Below, piece after piece: positions 10,550 through 23,100 of a stretch of 64,000 nucleotides of DNA. Numbering within the stretch: position 1 is the first letter of the stretch; the number at the start of each line of letters is the position of its first letter. Location: contig OX419336.1 in NCBI GenBank assembly GCA_948470475.1, forward strand, positions 32,008,415 through 32,072,414. Reading direction: 5' to 3'. The notes beneath the pieces are model-generated. The model searched no databases. It saw only the letters and a list, made by a program, of their open reading frames with translations, and had not been told where the DNA came from. Origin of the DNA: Galaxea fascicularis (Eukaryota; Cnidaria; Anthozoa; Scleractinia; Euphylliidae). Both the position numbers and the translations under genes were made by a program.

Positions 10550-13500
10550 CTCCCAGCAGTAAGCAAGTTTTAATATAAGGGTAAGGTTCTGAGTACGAGA
10601 CCGGCGATGCCGGACAAAGGTAACAAACTGTCAGTCGATCAAGGGATACAATTATCTTCTGTGTTCTGTTGTTACCATTGTCGTCATCATCATCATCTCT
10701 CCTCTTTCCGTTCTTTGTTTTATTGTTTAATCCGTGTTTATTCCGTCTGCCCTTTTGCAGACCTCTCTCCAACGTCTTGCAGCTCAAGTTTGCGGCTTGT
10801 TTGTTGAGATTGAAGGGAAGAACTTTGGAAGAAGACTTGCCACTGTGCTGCCGATCATAGCCAACACCATAAAGCCGGAACGATTTGAAATGGTAGAGAA
10901 TAATTAATGCTAAGAAAACTTCTAAAACAGATGTAGATTGTTTCGATGTGTGTGGATTTCGTTTTTGTGTGGCTTAGAACTTCTGGGTTTTTTTAATTGT
11001 TTTTTGGTTGCCATTTGTTTCATTGTGGTTGTTGTTGCTGCTGCTTCTGTTATTACTTCGCGCTTTTCTGTTGGAACAGGGTACCGTTCCGTCAGCAATT
11101 CATCAAGTCGTAGTTCGGCGAATCCTCAGCATAGAGACCGAGTATTTCTCTGTTATCGGTTCAGTGGTATCTTGCTATTGTTGCAGGATGTAAGCAAATG
11201 TTACAAATTTGTTAATTAAGGAACTAGCGTTATTGGATGTTATACTTTAGGGAGAACCTGCGGAAGATCCTGAACACCTCGACGATTCTAGAATTGCTCA
11301 CCGGATCAAAGATCATCTGCTTTTTAATACGCTCTCACCTCTGGACAAAGTAATCAAAGAATGTCAGGTCATCAAGAATCCAAGCAGACAGCAGGACATG
11401 GCACCAATCTGGGGTAAGAAAATAGCACGGCGGTGTAGCAGCTCTCGTAAGGTCTCACGAGATTGGCTTGCCACCCTTCTGGTGAACAAAAGAACAAACA
11501 ACACAAACAATGGAGGTGTTACACTATGCCTGCCAATGAAATTTAGAGACGAGAGCTACTACAGTACTGAAATAACATCTCCACTGTAATTTCGTAAACG
11601 TGAGTTGACAATCTTCCGACTCTAGCTCTTTTTGTGCCCAGTTTCGTTGTCTTGTGAGTGGTCGCGGAACTCGTGGCTCAGTAACATATTCTCGTAGTAA
11701 CTTCAGTAGTGCTTAACTTCTCATATTACCCATTCGCCAACTCTTGGCTCGGCTTCTGTTATCTGTTATCTTGTACAGAATCCGTCGAGGCGCATATGCT
11801 CCATCCCCACACCTGGGCCCGACTTGTGTCCAGCCGATTGATTGGTCTTCTTTTTGCCGCATGGAAACCAGAGGAACTGGTAACTGGTTTTCAGAAAGGA
11901 AAAGTATCAATCGCTTATCTTCAAGATGATTTGCCTGGAAAGGTTTGTCGATAAAAGAATTTCCAATTCTGTTGAAATGTAAGAATGCAACTTCACGAAA
12001 GTAAAGCTTCCGTTGGTGAAAAATCATCCATTATAAAACGTCAGCTTGGTTTGAGAAGCGTTAGAGTGTATATCAAGACAAGTTCAACTTTCTCGCTTCA
12101 AAGACCACCTCTCTGGGATATTACACTTTCTCGTGCTTTTCAACTCATTTAGTATGTGGCAGGGTTTTTAAGCCCCCTCCTGAGGCCAGTTCTAGCTCTT
12201 ATTAAAGCTTTTCCTGGATAGATTTAACATAGCCTGCCGCCCAGTAAATCCGCAACCTCCCGGGCTTCGAATCTCGCCCTTGAAAACACAAACCACTGCC
12301 TGTAAGAAGGCTAGGTTACATTGCCAAAAAGCTGCCGGATTAACACTCTGGTTTCCTTTTGCTTGTGCAGGTAACTAAGCTTTGTGGTGACGTTCACATG
12401 CAACTTCGCTCCCCACTTTTAGAAAAGGAGTTAGCAGAGCAGGTGAGATTAGATTGGTGTGACATTAGTTTCGCAATTTCCGTTTCTTTGACTTTGGTCT
12501 TCTGGCATCAGTCAGTAACAAATACGGTTGCCGGTTTTCTTTACAAATTGTAAAGAACTTAGTTTTCCTGGCCAAAACGCTGCAGATTTTGCTCAGTGAA
12601 AATATATCAAGGGTTGCGAATGGCCAAGATAAGTCTGCCACTCATGAAGAAACTGTCGCCGGTGAAGAAGGTCTTTTCACTCTGAAGGATCTCCTATAAG
12701 CAACATGAACAAGTTAGCCACACTGGAGGCTTCTCAAACCCCAAAACACACTCAAAAGGTCAGGTTCGAATCATGTAGTCTTTTTTATATTAGTAAGCAA
12801 TAGTTCAGTTCAGTTCAGTTCTTTATTTAGCCGAAGCAACGTACATACATGAATGCATATTATAATTGTAAGCTGGTAATCGAGCCCAGAAGAAACCAAG
12901 AGGTTTATAAAACCCGGCTTTCCTAGTCACAAAGAAAATAATGAGAATAGATTACGCGGAGTGGTACAAAAATATTAAACTAAGAAATGACTAAAATTAC
13001 GTAAATAAAATGATACTATTATTAAGTGAAAATAACAAGATAGGAGAATGGAAAATTTGATCAGCGCGACCTTTTGTGCTCTTTGTTAGCGATTAATTTA
13101 ACTATTTTGGTGTTTCAGTCATTGATTACTTGAAACGTTGTCATTCTAATTCCATCCTATTCACTCACAGAGGTCTTGTGTGTTGAGATGGTTGGCTGCA
13201 GTTTCTATCAATTTAGGAAAGGATGTCATTGAACCGTATCTTGAGGACGTTCTGAGCCCAGTCCACAGAGAGTTTGAATTAGCCTCAACTTACAAAGGTA
13301 AACACTGTTTCACCAACATCTTGGGGGCCCCGTGTATCAAGGAAATACTAACTTCCTGGCTACTGTTGAAAGCGGACTTCATGGTCATTGGTCTCAAAGG
13401 AACCACTCTAGTTATTTTGCAGTGCCCTTTCCAAATCCGTTATTCGCAGTCATGTGTTTAAAAGTTGAATGTACAGGTCCATATGTTACATTTTGGCCGA

Positions 13501-14029
13501 TGCATTTTCTCTTGTAGATTCCGATTTGAAGGCACTAGCGCAGGAGGTGCTGGACCTCATCAAGGGCCTTGTTGGAAGGGAAACATTCTCTCGAGCCTAC
13601 GCCAGTCTACAACAAACAGCTGCAGTCAAGCGGGAAACAAGGAAGCGAAAGGAAGCTCTGGAGGTACGTCCCATCATGTGTAAGGTTTGCAGTAACTCTC
13701 ACAGAAAAAGTGTACATCTAGGAGGATGTTATATGGAGTTCTGGATGAAGGATTCATTATTGGTGAAAGGCCTCTTGGTGTTTTGGGCCTTCAGAAATGA
13801 CAAAAATAGGCAAAATGCTTGAAAGGAATGTGGGTTTTAACGACATTGTCCGTACTTAGGCCTCGAGTCAACTTCAAGACAGAAGTTTGATTTCTGTTTT
13901 TTCGTTTGAAAAGTGATTTTAGTTTAACGAATCTTCACAATTATCGTCTAATTTATTTCACTTCGTATGTACGACAGACATCAAGTGAGGTCTTACACTA
14001 CTGTAAGCGTAAATGTGATGGATTAGGCA

Positions 14030-14150
14030 TCTTCGCTGATCAACACGCACAGCATCAGAAACTAATTTTTCCACCCGAGGACAGAGAAATATCCCTGACC
14101 TGGGTGGGAATCGAACCCACGACCTCCAGATTAGAGCACCCTTGCTCATT
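14030..14150 (-). mobile_element. tRNA-derived SINE head
   Basis: On the minus strand, ggaggtcgtgggttcgattcccacc is a good B box preceded by gctctaatct, followed by tcagggatatttctct. The A-box side toward 14,150 is poor, so this is a SINE remnant rather than a tRNA gene. It lies in the last UTP20-duplicate intron. Confidence 0.45.
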
Positions 14151-15058
14151 TTACTTCATTCCAGTAACCACCAATATCAACTATTTCCGATCAGTTTTCA
14201 ATTTCGAGCGTTTGGTTTTTATGTGCCATAATTTAGTTCAAGGACGGAGGTTCTTTTTTAGTTGCAGGGGTAATTTCCTATGCTTTGACCATTAACCTTT
14301 TGATGACGGCCAGCTCATATACATATAGTTCCTTAAGGATCGATAACTTTAAATAATCGCAACAGTTTTGTCCTAAATGTTAAAACAATCCCAGCAAACT
14401 TTAATCTCAGTCCTTGAGTCCGGTCTGAAACGTTCCTTCTTACACCTTCCGCGGGCCGAACTACAGCCACTTGATTAGAGCTAGTTTCGCAAATCTGTAG
14501 TTTCCTTGCTCCCGCCCGTTAGGAATTCTGGGTAATTCAGCCATACCGGCAGCACGGAAGCATGCTGACTGCCACCCAGACCTACTGGCAAAATACGGTA
14601 CCAGTTGGGTTTTTTTAGAAGTCAAAACTTGCCAAAATTTCCTTAGTAAGGGCTGCAATATCCACGGAGTAGCCAGAGAGACAACCTCACTCCTGGTCGG
14701 CCATGTTTGAAAACAAAAACATTTGGCCTAATCACCTCTTACCTCTAGTTTCTTCCAGACGTTTGCCTCTACCCCGACTCCATTCTAGCTTTATGATGCC
14801 AGCCTGGGGGCCTCTGCAATGGCTTGAGAAAACACTCATAAACCCAATACTCACCAGATTTCAGCGCATGCTCTCGATAGCTGAACTAAGTAACGATCAA
14901 AACTGGTGACGTAACAAAAGAGGTTGAGCCTACAATGTTTCGAAACAGCAGGCTTTTCTATTTTAGATCTCTGTCTTGAAAGACAAAATGCTATTGTCAT
15001 TCTACCACCGTATTATTTGCTAGAAAATTTACTAAAAACGCAGTCATCAAAAAGAGTA

Positions 15059-16065
15059 AAGCCCTGTTCAAACGGTAATGATAGTTGAAGATAGTCGATT
15101 ATAGTTTTAACTATCACGCGCGTTTGAACACGTATCATGAACAAGTATCATGCTCTATCATCAACTATCGTGCAGTTTGAACATGTTCAAATTCGAGATG
15201 ATAGTTGATGATAGTTTCTTTCCGTTTGAACAAGCGGATGATAGTGCACGATAGTTTTTCGGCCAGCGGTAATGCCAAAAACGGGCTCAAAATGCCGCAG
15301 AATGTCTCGTAGTTCATTCTCATCATCTCCTTGTAGGCGCCTCTGTATCTTCCGCTCGTAAGTCCTCAACTAATGCACCTATCAGTATTAAGCCTGAGGA
15401 GGGGGGGGAGGGGGGTCGGGCATAGGGTAGGGATTTTGACATTTTCTGAGAAAAAATTATCAAAATCCCCAGACCCGGGCAAAAAATAATTGTTAAAAGA
15501 ATCAAAATTCCCCACCCTAGGTGGTCATATACCCTTCAGTCCTTGTTGCACACAAGAGGAAAGCAATAAAATTCCTCACCTGGGGACGTGATGTTCGATC
15601 AAAATCCCTACCCTGGGGCCAGTATACGTGACAGTCAAATTCCCGTGGGTTGCCCGACGCCCCCCTTCGGGCTTGACACTGATAGGTGCATAATCGATAC
15701 ATCCCTCTCTCATCTCTCCTTCGTATCCACTCCTTCATCCTTCCTCGTTTGTGGCGGTTCAGCAACTCTTCGGCCAAATCATCCTGCATTAAATTTGCTA
15801 AAACTGTGGCAATACCTCCTCTTCTCGGCTGCTATAGAGCCATTTTCGTCGCAAATTTTACTGCGCCAACGAAAATGCTGACCTCAGCGCCGCCATATTT
15901 GTTTACAATTTCACGCGGCAGGAGCAAAGGTACCAGTTAGCAGCGCGATCTTTTCCGCGTGATTCATCAACTATCATAAACCGTTTGAACGCAGACGTGA
16001 TAGTCAATGATAGTTGAAACTATCATCGTCTATCATCAACTATCGTGACCATTTGAACAGGGCTT
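15059..16065 (-). mobile_element. TIR DNA transposon remnant, possibly PIF/Harbinger-like
   Basis: Ends aagccctgttcaaacggt and accatttgaacagggctt are inverted, each followed inward by repeated gatagttgatgatag words that also form long inverted arms. The 1,007-base body carries minus-strand coding scraps: one with LLNRHKRGRMKEWIRRRDER (15,517-15,789) and one with LRDILRHFEPVF (15,187-15,369). Their spacing and basic, tryptophan-rich character recall the N-terminus of Harbinger transposases, but the match is from memory and tentative. The body is frameshifted and non-autonomous. Confidence 0.65.
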
Positions 16066-17420
16066 CAATTATGTAAGTGATATAAACACGAGAGGGGCTG
16101 GGAAAATTCGAGTCAGTTATTCAAACTCGAGACCAAGTCGACGGTTTACATTTTGTTCTTGAATTCTCCCAACCTTGTGTCAGGCTAGCACAGAAAACGT
16201 TTTCTATTGGTTTTATAAAATAACTTTATTCCTCTCAAACTCTCGTGGAAACGGACCTCTCCGCCAATCAGAGCGCTCGTAACATCTAAGTTATTTTATA
16301 CAATTTTATCTTCCAGGCGGTCGCGGATCCAGCGAAGAGTGCTCGAAAGAAGCTGAAGAAGAACCTAGCGAAGAAGGAAACAAGAAAAAGAAACCTCGAT
16401 TCCCGCAAACCGGAGAGAAAGTTGAAAGCACCACGAATGGAACGAAAATAACATGAACCATGTGAAGAAGAAAAATTTCGACCCTACGCGTCCCTGATTT
16501 TTCTACAAACTCGGACAAAAATGACTATGAAGCCTGTGGATAAGAAACATCTCAACCCTGGGCGACTCTGATTTTTCAGCGAAAAGAAAACAAATATGAA
16601 GCTTGTTTATCAGGCGATGCACTATATAAAAAATGACGAAAGTTCTCAGTTTTAAGAAAGGTCACATTCGTGAACACTGTGACGTATTCCCTCATCAATC
16701 AGTAAATATCAGGCCATCTGTCACCTAGATACTAAAACGGCTTTTGTGGAAAAAAAATGACTGAAGTAACTTTGTAGAGATCCAGTTAGAGTGAGCACTA
16801 AGGACAACGTTGAGCGCGAGAACCACCCGCTCATCGGGTTAAAACAAGAAAAGTTTTCGCTCACGCTTCATTATCATAGTTATTTCCGTGGAACTTCAAC
16901 CAGGAGGGAATGCTGTAATTTTTACTGTTACCCATTACCAAAGTAAATTGGTTTACCCCTTCAGCAGTATTTCTTCGTCCACTTTTGGTTTGGGCAATGT
17001 TACAGAGAACCCAAGGTCCTTCCGGACAATACCTAACTTTAGGGAAAACGGAAATACAAACTCATGATCAGTGTAATTTCCGCAAGTATAAGTGAATTTT
17101 GAACTGTGATCTTTACTTCAAGTATTTATTTTATGATAACATGTCCATGACACAGTGTTTGTTTGCTATATGTATATATAAAAGGAATTCTAGAACAACC
17201 GGAGCGCTTAGAAATGCAGCAATGTTTTTTTTGGAACGAACTTATTATCATTCGGCACTTTTGTGTAAATGAGCGTTATTAGTCGAGTGCATGCGCCGTT
17301 CCGGGTATTGCGTCAGAGTCACGAGGCCTTCCAAGGGGCAGAAGCCGTAAGCCACGTGGCTCCGAGGATAAGTGACAGTCTGCTCCCAAGACACCTACTA
17401 CCGACATAGTCTGAAATGTC

Positions 17421-17482
17421 AGTCGTCTCCTCCCCCTAACGCACAGCCCGCGCCCACTGTGGGTTAGGGGGAGGAGACGGCT
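17421..17482. repeat. Hairpin, distal copy of the one at 1200
   Basis: Arms 17,421-17,440 and 17,463-17,482 match with one mismatch (agtcgtc against agccgtc). Confidence 0.7.
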
Positions 17483-18180
17483 GCCTTTTCAGACTGCTAC
17501 CGACAGAAATTGGCAGAAAAAGCGCGACAATTTGCCACAGGGACAATTTGTCCCTAACCAAACAGGCGACAGATAGATTCATAAAAGAGTGACAAAGCGA
17601 TACTAGATCACCCCTTGAAAGGCCTCGGTCGCTTCTTACTTTGACAATCCAGCCGTTGCTGTTCAAACCATGCCGCTCCAACCGACACAGATGATGCATC
17701 TTTTCACGTTGTGCGTCACGTTTGGTTCACGCTATACTGATTTAGTTTTGTAATATGGTTATGCAAGGGACACTTTTTTTTAAAAAAAATGAATCTAAAC
17801 TGGTGAATTATATTAGGAGAATTATATAAGAAGACAGTCAAAGTTGTTACACTCATATTTAATATTGCGCTCGACTAAAATGTGATGTCATTACGTCAAG
17901 AGAAAGAATGTGCTTCTATAAAAGAAACGATGAAACACTTCACAGATCAAAACAAGCCAGCTTATTGTGTTGGGTAACTTTTATTTCAGCACTACTATGT
18001 GTCTAAAATTAGTTTCTCGAAAGCTCAAATCCCTAGGGGTCCTTAAATGAAGTCACGTCCGTCGTTAAGTTATATAAAAATGCAATATGCTGGTTCTTCC
18101 TCTCGCACAGTTGATCAGAGCTTAAAGGCTAATCGTGCTAAAATGAATTTTACACAAGAGTTCGAAGTTTGAAGTCTAAT

Positions 18181-18511
18181 GCCTGGTTTCCATATGATCA
18201 CTACGATCTTTGCAGTCGCTGCGATCGCGGGAAAAAGAGAGACCAGTGATCGCTGCGAAAACCAAAATTCAACGATTAATATAATTTGCATGTCCGTTGA
18301 AATAAAGGCCATTTGGGAAAGTTTGATCGCTGCGATCGCCACGATCGTCGAGATTGAAATTTTTCGATCTCGGTGATCGCAGCGATCGCAGTCGCTACGA
18401 TCGCTGCAGTAGCAGACGAAGGCGTTTCCATATGATCGCTACGATTGCTACGATGGCTGAACACGTTTCTCGGCGATCGCAGCGATTACAGCGATCATAT
18501 GGAGACCAGGC
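18181..18511. mobile_element. Palindromic element dense in GATCGC words
   Basis: Ends gcctggtttccatatgatc and gatcatatggagaccaggc are inverted. The interior is packed with gcgatcgc / cgatcg words that pair across the centre, so the whole 331 bases form one imperfect palindrome. The proximal copy is an empty site: gaagtctaat runs straight into taccaagaaagagtcg at about 2030. Insertion therefore followed the duplication. A diverged relative is near 42,215-42,509. There is no coding capacity, so it is a foldback/MITE-like element. Confidence 0.75.
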
Positions 18512-20144
18512 TTCCAAGCAAGAGTCGATTCTGATTTGGTTCAAAAATCTCTGTCTGCAAATGGCTGCATCATTCCTTTTTTTTTTTACATTAATGCCTA
18601 AGCAACAAGGGGGGGGGGGGGGTGAAATTAAATACAGACTGAGAAGTCAAAACCGACTTCAAGAGTCAACAAAGGGCTGGGAACGTGTATAGGAGAGGGT
18701 GTTACAGTGAGGACTGAGCGACAAAATATTGAACAGGATTGACCAATCTCTACAGGGAACGTTTTATTGTTTTGTATAAAGACTTCAACTACGACAAGGC
18801 GATTTATAAGTCCTTTCATTTCATAAAAGTTCCTTCATTAGCAGCACTCAAGAGGCACGAAATCTCTTTACAAAATTATAAATGAAATACTGCTTAAGTG
18901 ACCATGCCAGTTGGGGCATGCTTAACTGTGACCAAGCGCAATTTTGAGCGTCAACTGATGTTTTAGAGGATTATAGGTAATTTTCGAGTTTTTATTTAAT
19001 GAGTACAAGACCATGCGAACACGTTTCAGGTTTTGCGTTTGAGCAACATCCTGTGAAACGAAACCTAGCCCGCCCTCACGGATACACATCTGCAATTAGT
19101 GACGTTAAGATGAACAATTTATTGTATTGATCAAGGATTGCGTTCGTAATTTTCTCATCGCCGTCTTTGGAGACGCTCACGGATTCAGTGGTCATCTCTT
19201 TTCTACGCAATTTCTGGTGGATACCCCACGCACGAATGCTGTCGCCTTATCCAGTCTCTCCTCATCCATGCCCTCCGTGTTGGCCTATTTGATCGTGTGT
19301 CAGTTTCCTCAAGAAAGATTTACTCAAGTCACTTTGCTGAAGAGCTGAGCACGGAGAGCCATATTTTGTAGATATTTGCAGTGCTGCTTATAGCCAATAC
19401 AGCCTGTCTAATATAGACTCCTTACTTAATATCAGTTCTACAGACTTAGCCTGAGTGTCTGCAAATTGTCTTACTGCTACGGTTTGGATAAAATGAATTT
19501 GCTTCCGGGACCTACTCCCTAAATTCGAGTTGAAACTTGTCTTCGATGTACGGGCAACGTGATGTACTTTACCTCTAACCCTCGAACACAAGAGAGAGAG
19601 AGAGAGAAAAAAAAGAGATATTGATATATTTTAACAGAGTCAGCTCAAAGCATTGTTTTAAAATAATTAAAGCTAATCAGTCGGCGTGAAGGCGTGCGTT
19701 TCTCCTGGGAGCCTCATGGGGTTAAGCTGGCCAAATAATGATTGTTACGGTTAGTGTTTCAAACTGTGTTTGGTGAGGACACTGATACGTTGATGTTTAT
19801 AAACTAGAATTTGATGTGCGGTGATGAATTTCTGTTGGCCATCGTTTTTAGATTTAGTTATATGCGTTAAGGATGGATAAAAAAGGAAAATTGATGACGA
19901 TCACAGAATCATGATAGCGTGAAAAGTACTTTGCCATCACGTGCCAGACTGTTACCGTCACTTGTCTGTTGCATGACATAAAAAAACCTGCTTCGAATAC
20001 AAACGATATTGCTTTTGTTCGCTCCTCATTGGCCGCAAAGCTTGTTAAGAGTGCAATTAATTCATCCAGCTTTGCCAAAAAGCTTTAGCTTATCCTGTTT
20101 TAACCGCACTTATCGTTTGCCTCTAGGCAGTGCGTTTCACAGCA

Positions 20145-23100
20145 ATGGCTTCGTGGGGTTACGGCGAAGACAACGGTGAGCTGTCGATAGTTTTCGCGGT
20201 TTATTCGCCGAAAAAGAAGAAAAGCTTCCCCAAACGAGCTGTTTTCTTCTTCTTCTTTTTTTTCGAAGCTATAATGCTAATTTATTATTTAATGAAAATA
20301 TGTTACTCTAGTACGGACAGCTGGATTGATTATGGTTTTCATTTCCACAGGCCCTTCGAACTGGCACAAGTATTGTCCTATTGCCAACACGGGCAAGCGA
20401 CAGTCTCCGATCGATATAATCGATAAAGATGTGACGAGAGACTCAAACCTGAAGCCTTTTAATGTTTTCTATCCGCCGTTCAGCAAGGCTACGATTTTGA
20501 ATAACGGGCATTCGGTGCAGTTTCAGCCAGACGCAAGTCGCAATTCATCAGGTAAGAATTAATGTATATTTTGGGGGTAAGCAATTGTTACTTTTCTTGA
20601 AGAAGCATGCTATAAGGGGCTTCTACATTTTGAAACAATACGCGAAGCCTTCAAAAATTATCATAACTCTTTGCAATTAAAAGAAGAAGAATCGGCAGAA
20701 TTAATTGCCATGCCACCTTCATTTTGTCAGTCATACTTTTCGTGAGGTTTCACTAAAATCTAGCCGTTGGACATTTAATTTCTCCTCTTAAGTAAACTTT
20801 GTTGTGAAGCTACTGTTTCTCGCAGTAAGGGTTGTGATCTTTCAAGAGGGTATTGTCACGGAATCTTCCAAACAGCAAACAAAGCAGGGTGTTTTTAAAT
20901 ATTACCGGACTTAAAAACTTAAAGCGATCAGGAAATGACAGGAAATCCTTAATTTTCTGGGGGAAAAGAATAAAGAACAGGAAACTTAAGACTTAAAGAA
21001 AAGGTGTTACTTAAGAATGTGAACAAGCGTTCTCTTGCAAATTTATGCACAACACGTTGTATTGCCAAGGGAAATTGTATTAATTTTGTACTGAGGTGGA
21101 AATGAAAAACGACTAAATCGGCAAGGCACGGAAAAGTATGTGAAGACGTCCTGAAATTATTATGTTAGCATTCCGTTTATGTGGTATAGTTTATATCTTG
21201 TTTCATCGGTTAATAAACGTGATTATCATTTCATGATGGTTGCAGACAAAATTTTTGAAAAAAAAGTGACTTTGATCAATATAGCCTTCTCTGATTAATA
21301 TAGTGCAATGAAGCACATCCATTGAACAAAAGTGGCTTGGTTTTGTTCTGGTCTGAAGCGCTCTCATCCGAAGATGATTTCGCCCCTGATTACACCCCTG
21401 TGCCATCTTACAAGGGTATATTGTCTGAGAGCCAAGTTTGTGTCACGTACGTAAATGTTGCAACTAAAATTGGCAAACTACTGTGTCCTTTAGATATTTA
21501 ATTAAATTTTGTGTTTCTTTAATATACACTAGTGGTAGCACTTCTGAGCCTGAAATAATAACTGTTTTCACTTTCGAGTTTACAAGGAAAAAGACGTGTC
21601 TAATCCTTTGGTTGAGTTATTTCTAATTCCCTTTCTTTCCGCAGCATGATCTCTCCTTCCTATTATCATTTGATACCTTAGTGGCGCCTTGGACAGTACA
21701 AGCTAACAATGCCAAGAACAATACGAATTCGAAAGGTTGGCTGCTCCACGCTTACCCCTTAAGACCCTAGAAATATTAAACCCACGCTTGACCGCGGAGA
21801 CCCTACAAATATTAAACGATGCCACGGTTTTCTATTTTTATTTTGGGCCCAAAATTAAAATCAAGCATTTAAAATAACGGAACCAAATATTGACACAGTG
21901 TTAACGTTATTACTTTTTTCCACCTGCTTAAGTGACCGGTAGAAATGGTTTTGCTACCTATAAATGAACGTTGCCTTCACTGAGAAATATTGTTTGGTTT
22001 ATGTTGTGTGGTGATTTTGCGGCGTCGTTGCTCGCTTGAGAATAATTTGCTGCTCAAGGTGCTTTCAAAATCGTAAGCGGAAACAGGCACTCGCTTTATA
22101 CTTTGTCGTCAATTTTGTACCTCGCAGTTGCTTCCCTAGTTAGACAAAAAGTAACAGACTGCAGGAAGTCGAGCGTTATAAAAAGCAAATTGCCCCTCTT
22201 GGTTAATAATTGGGTTGTTAGACAGAAATGATAACGATAACGATAATGATAATGATAATGATAATGTTGATAATGAAAACAATAATATTGATCCATTACC
22301 CTATTTGGGCAAGAGGACCTGCAGAATTTATAAGCGCGGCATATTGAGGCCAGGGAGCCAGGCTGATGTACGAAAATCTAGCACTCAAAATATTGAACTC
22401 TCCGTTGGTGCTATGAAATAACATTTTTATTAATCTTCAGTAAATTGCAGCTAACAGGATTGTGACATGTCGTGTTGTAGCGAGTCTTTGAGGGCTCGCA
22501 TCGGCAGACAAACAGGGGCACAAAACGAATCTGTTCCTCACTTTATCTGTTCCCCCGAGGTATTGTGCTGGCTGGCAAAATATCAGTTATTTCCCGGAGT
22601 TGGTTATGAAATTTGGTAATTACTGAAGTGTGGTAGCAGTGTGAGTGTTGCTGGCTGGCGAAATGTGGATTGTTGTGAGAAATTTGTGTCTTCTCCCTCC
22701 CCCCCCCCCCCCCTCCCACTGAAGGCTTGATTTGAGGCCTTTTGCCACGCCCATTTGGGCTTACGACATATGAAATTGTCTTTTTTGTTGTTGTGCAGGA
22801 TGCTCAATTTGCACCTGGCTGGGAAACCAACCAATTTTATCTAGCTGGCTGGGAAATATCTTGTGTGTCTTGCTGGCAAAAAGGAACAGATATTTTTTTT
22901 CCCAGCAATATTAAAAAAGACCTGAAAATGCCTGAATAACATTTAGTTTTATTAACTGGGGTATAATAATACATTTTTCAACAAATTGGTCGTTTTGTGC
23001 CCCTGGACAAATACCAATACAAGTCATTTTAACCCTAACAATCTAATATTTGTTAATTGATAAATAATGACTACATTTGTTGATTGTTTAATACAGTAGT

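Larger units (their letters stand above)
1..10557. repeat. Proximal copy of a tandem segmental duplication
   Basis: This interval aligns in the same order and orientation with 16,317-31,478: UTP20 last exon, a hairpin at 1200, the carbonic anhydrase gene, a minus-strand SINE and a minus-strand GPCR. Most aligned lines differ by only a few bases. Differences are mostly discrete insertions in the distal copy plus two short segments present only here (about 850-950 and 1650-1740). Similarity stops at about 10,557, just upstream of the GPCR start codon. Beyond that point an intron of UTP20 begins instead, which marks the head-to-tail junction of the duplication. Confidence 0.9.
10761..16451 (+). 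pseudogene. UTP20: UTP20 3' half, 5'-truncated duplicate with disabling changes
   Basis: Exons of the UTP20 C-terminal HEAT region are at 10,761-10,892 (TSLQRLAAQVCGLF...), 11,251-11,413, 11,779-11,942 (...HPHTWARLVSSRLIGLLFAAW), 12,371-12,442, about 12,547-12,758, 13,171-13,297, 13,518-13,663 and 16,317-16,451, with phases that mostly match. Two lesions sit in the fifth exon. Its expected acceptor reads ttacaa instead of ttacag (12,541-12,546) just before IVKNLVFLAKTLQ. A frameshift near 12,697 also creates an in-frame TAA, while the downstream coding (MNKLATLEASQTPK) continues in another frame. No promoter or 5' exons are present because the duplication began inside the gene. An open segment at 11,080-11,190 is not needed to join exons 1 and 2. 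The last intron holds a SINE head and a 1 kb TIR element. Confidence 0.8.

Noticed and set aside
10607..10860. Plus-strand open frames around the duplication junction as a fusion gene
   Set aside because: They read across a CAT-repeat and the UTP20 acceptor in the wrong frame. The UTP20 frame begins only at 10,761.
11074..11219. Open segment with a good acceptor (ggaacag) as an additional UTP20 exon
   Set aside because: The exons on either side (ending 10,892 and starting 11,251) already join in phase, and none of its frames resembles UTP20.
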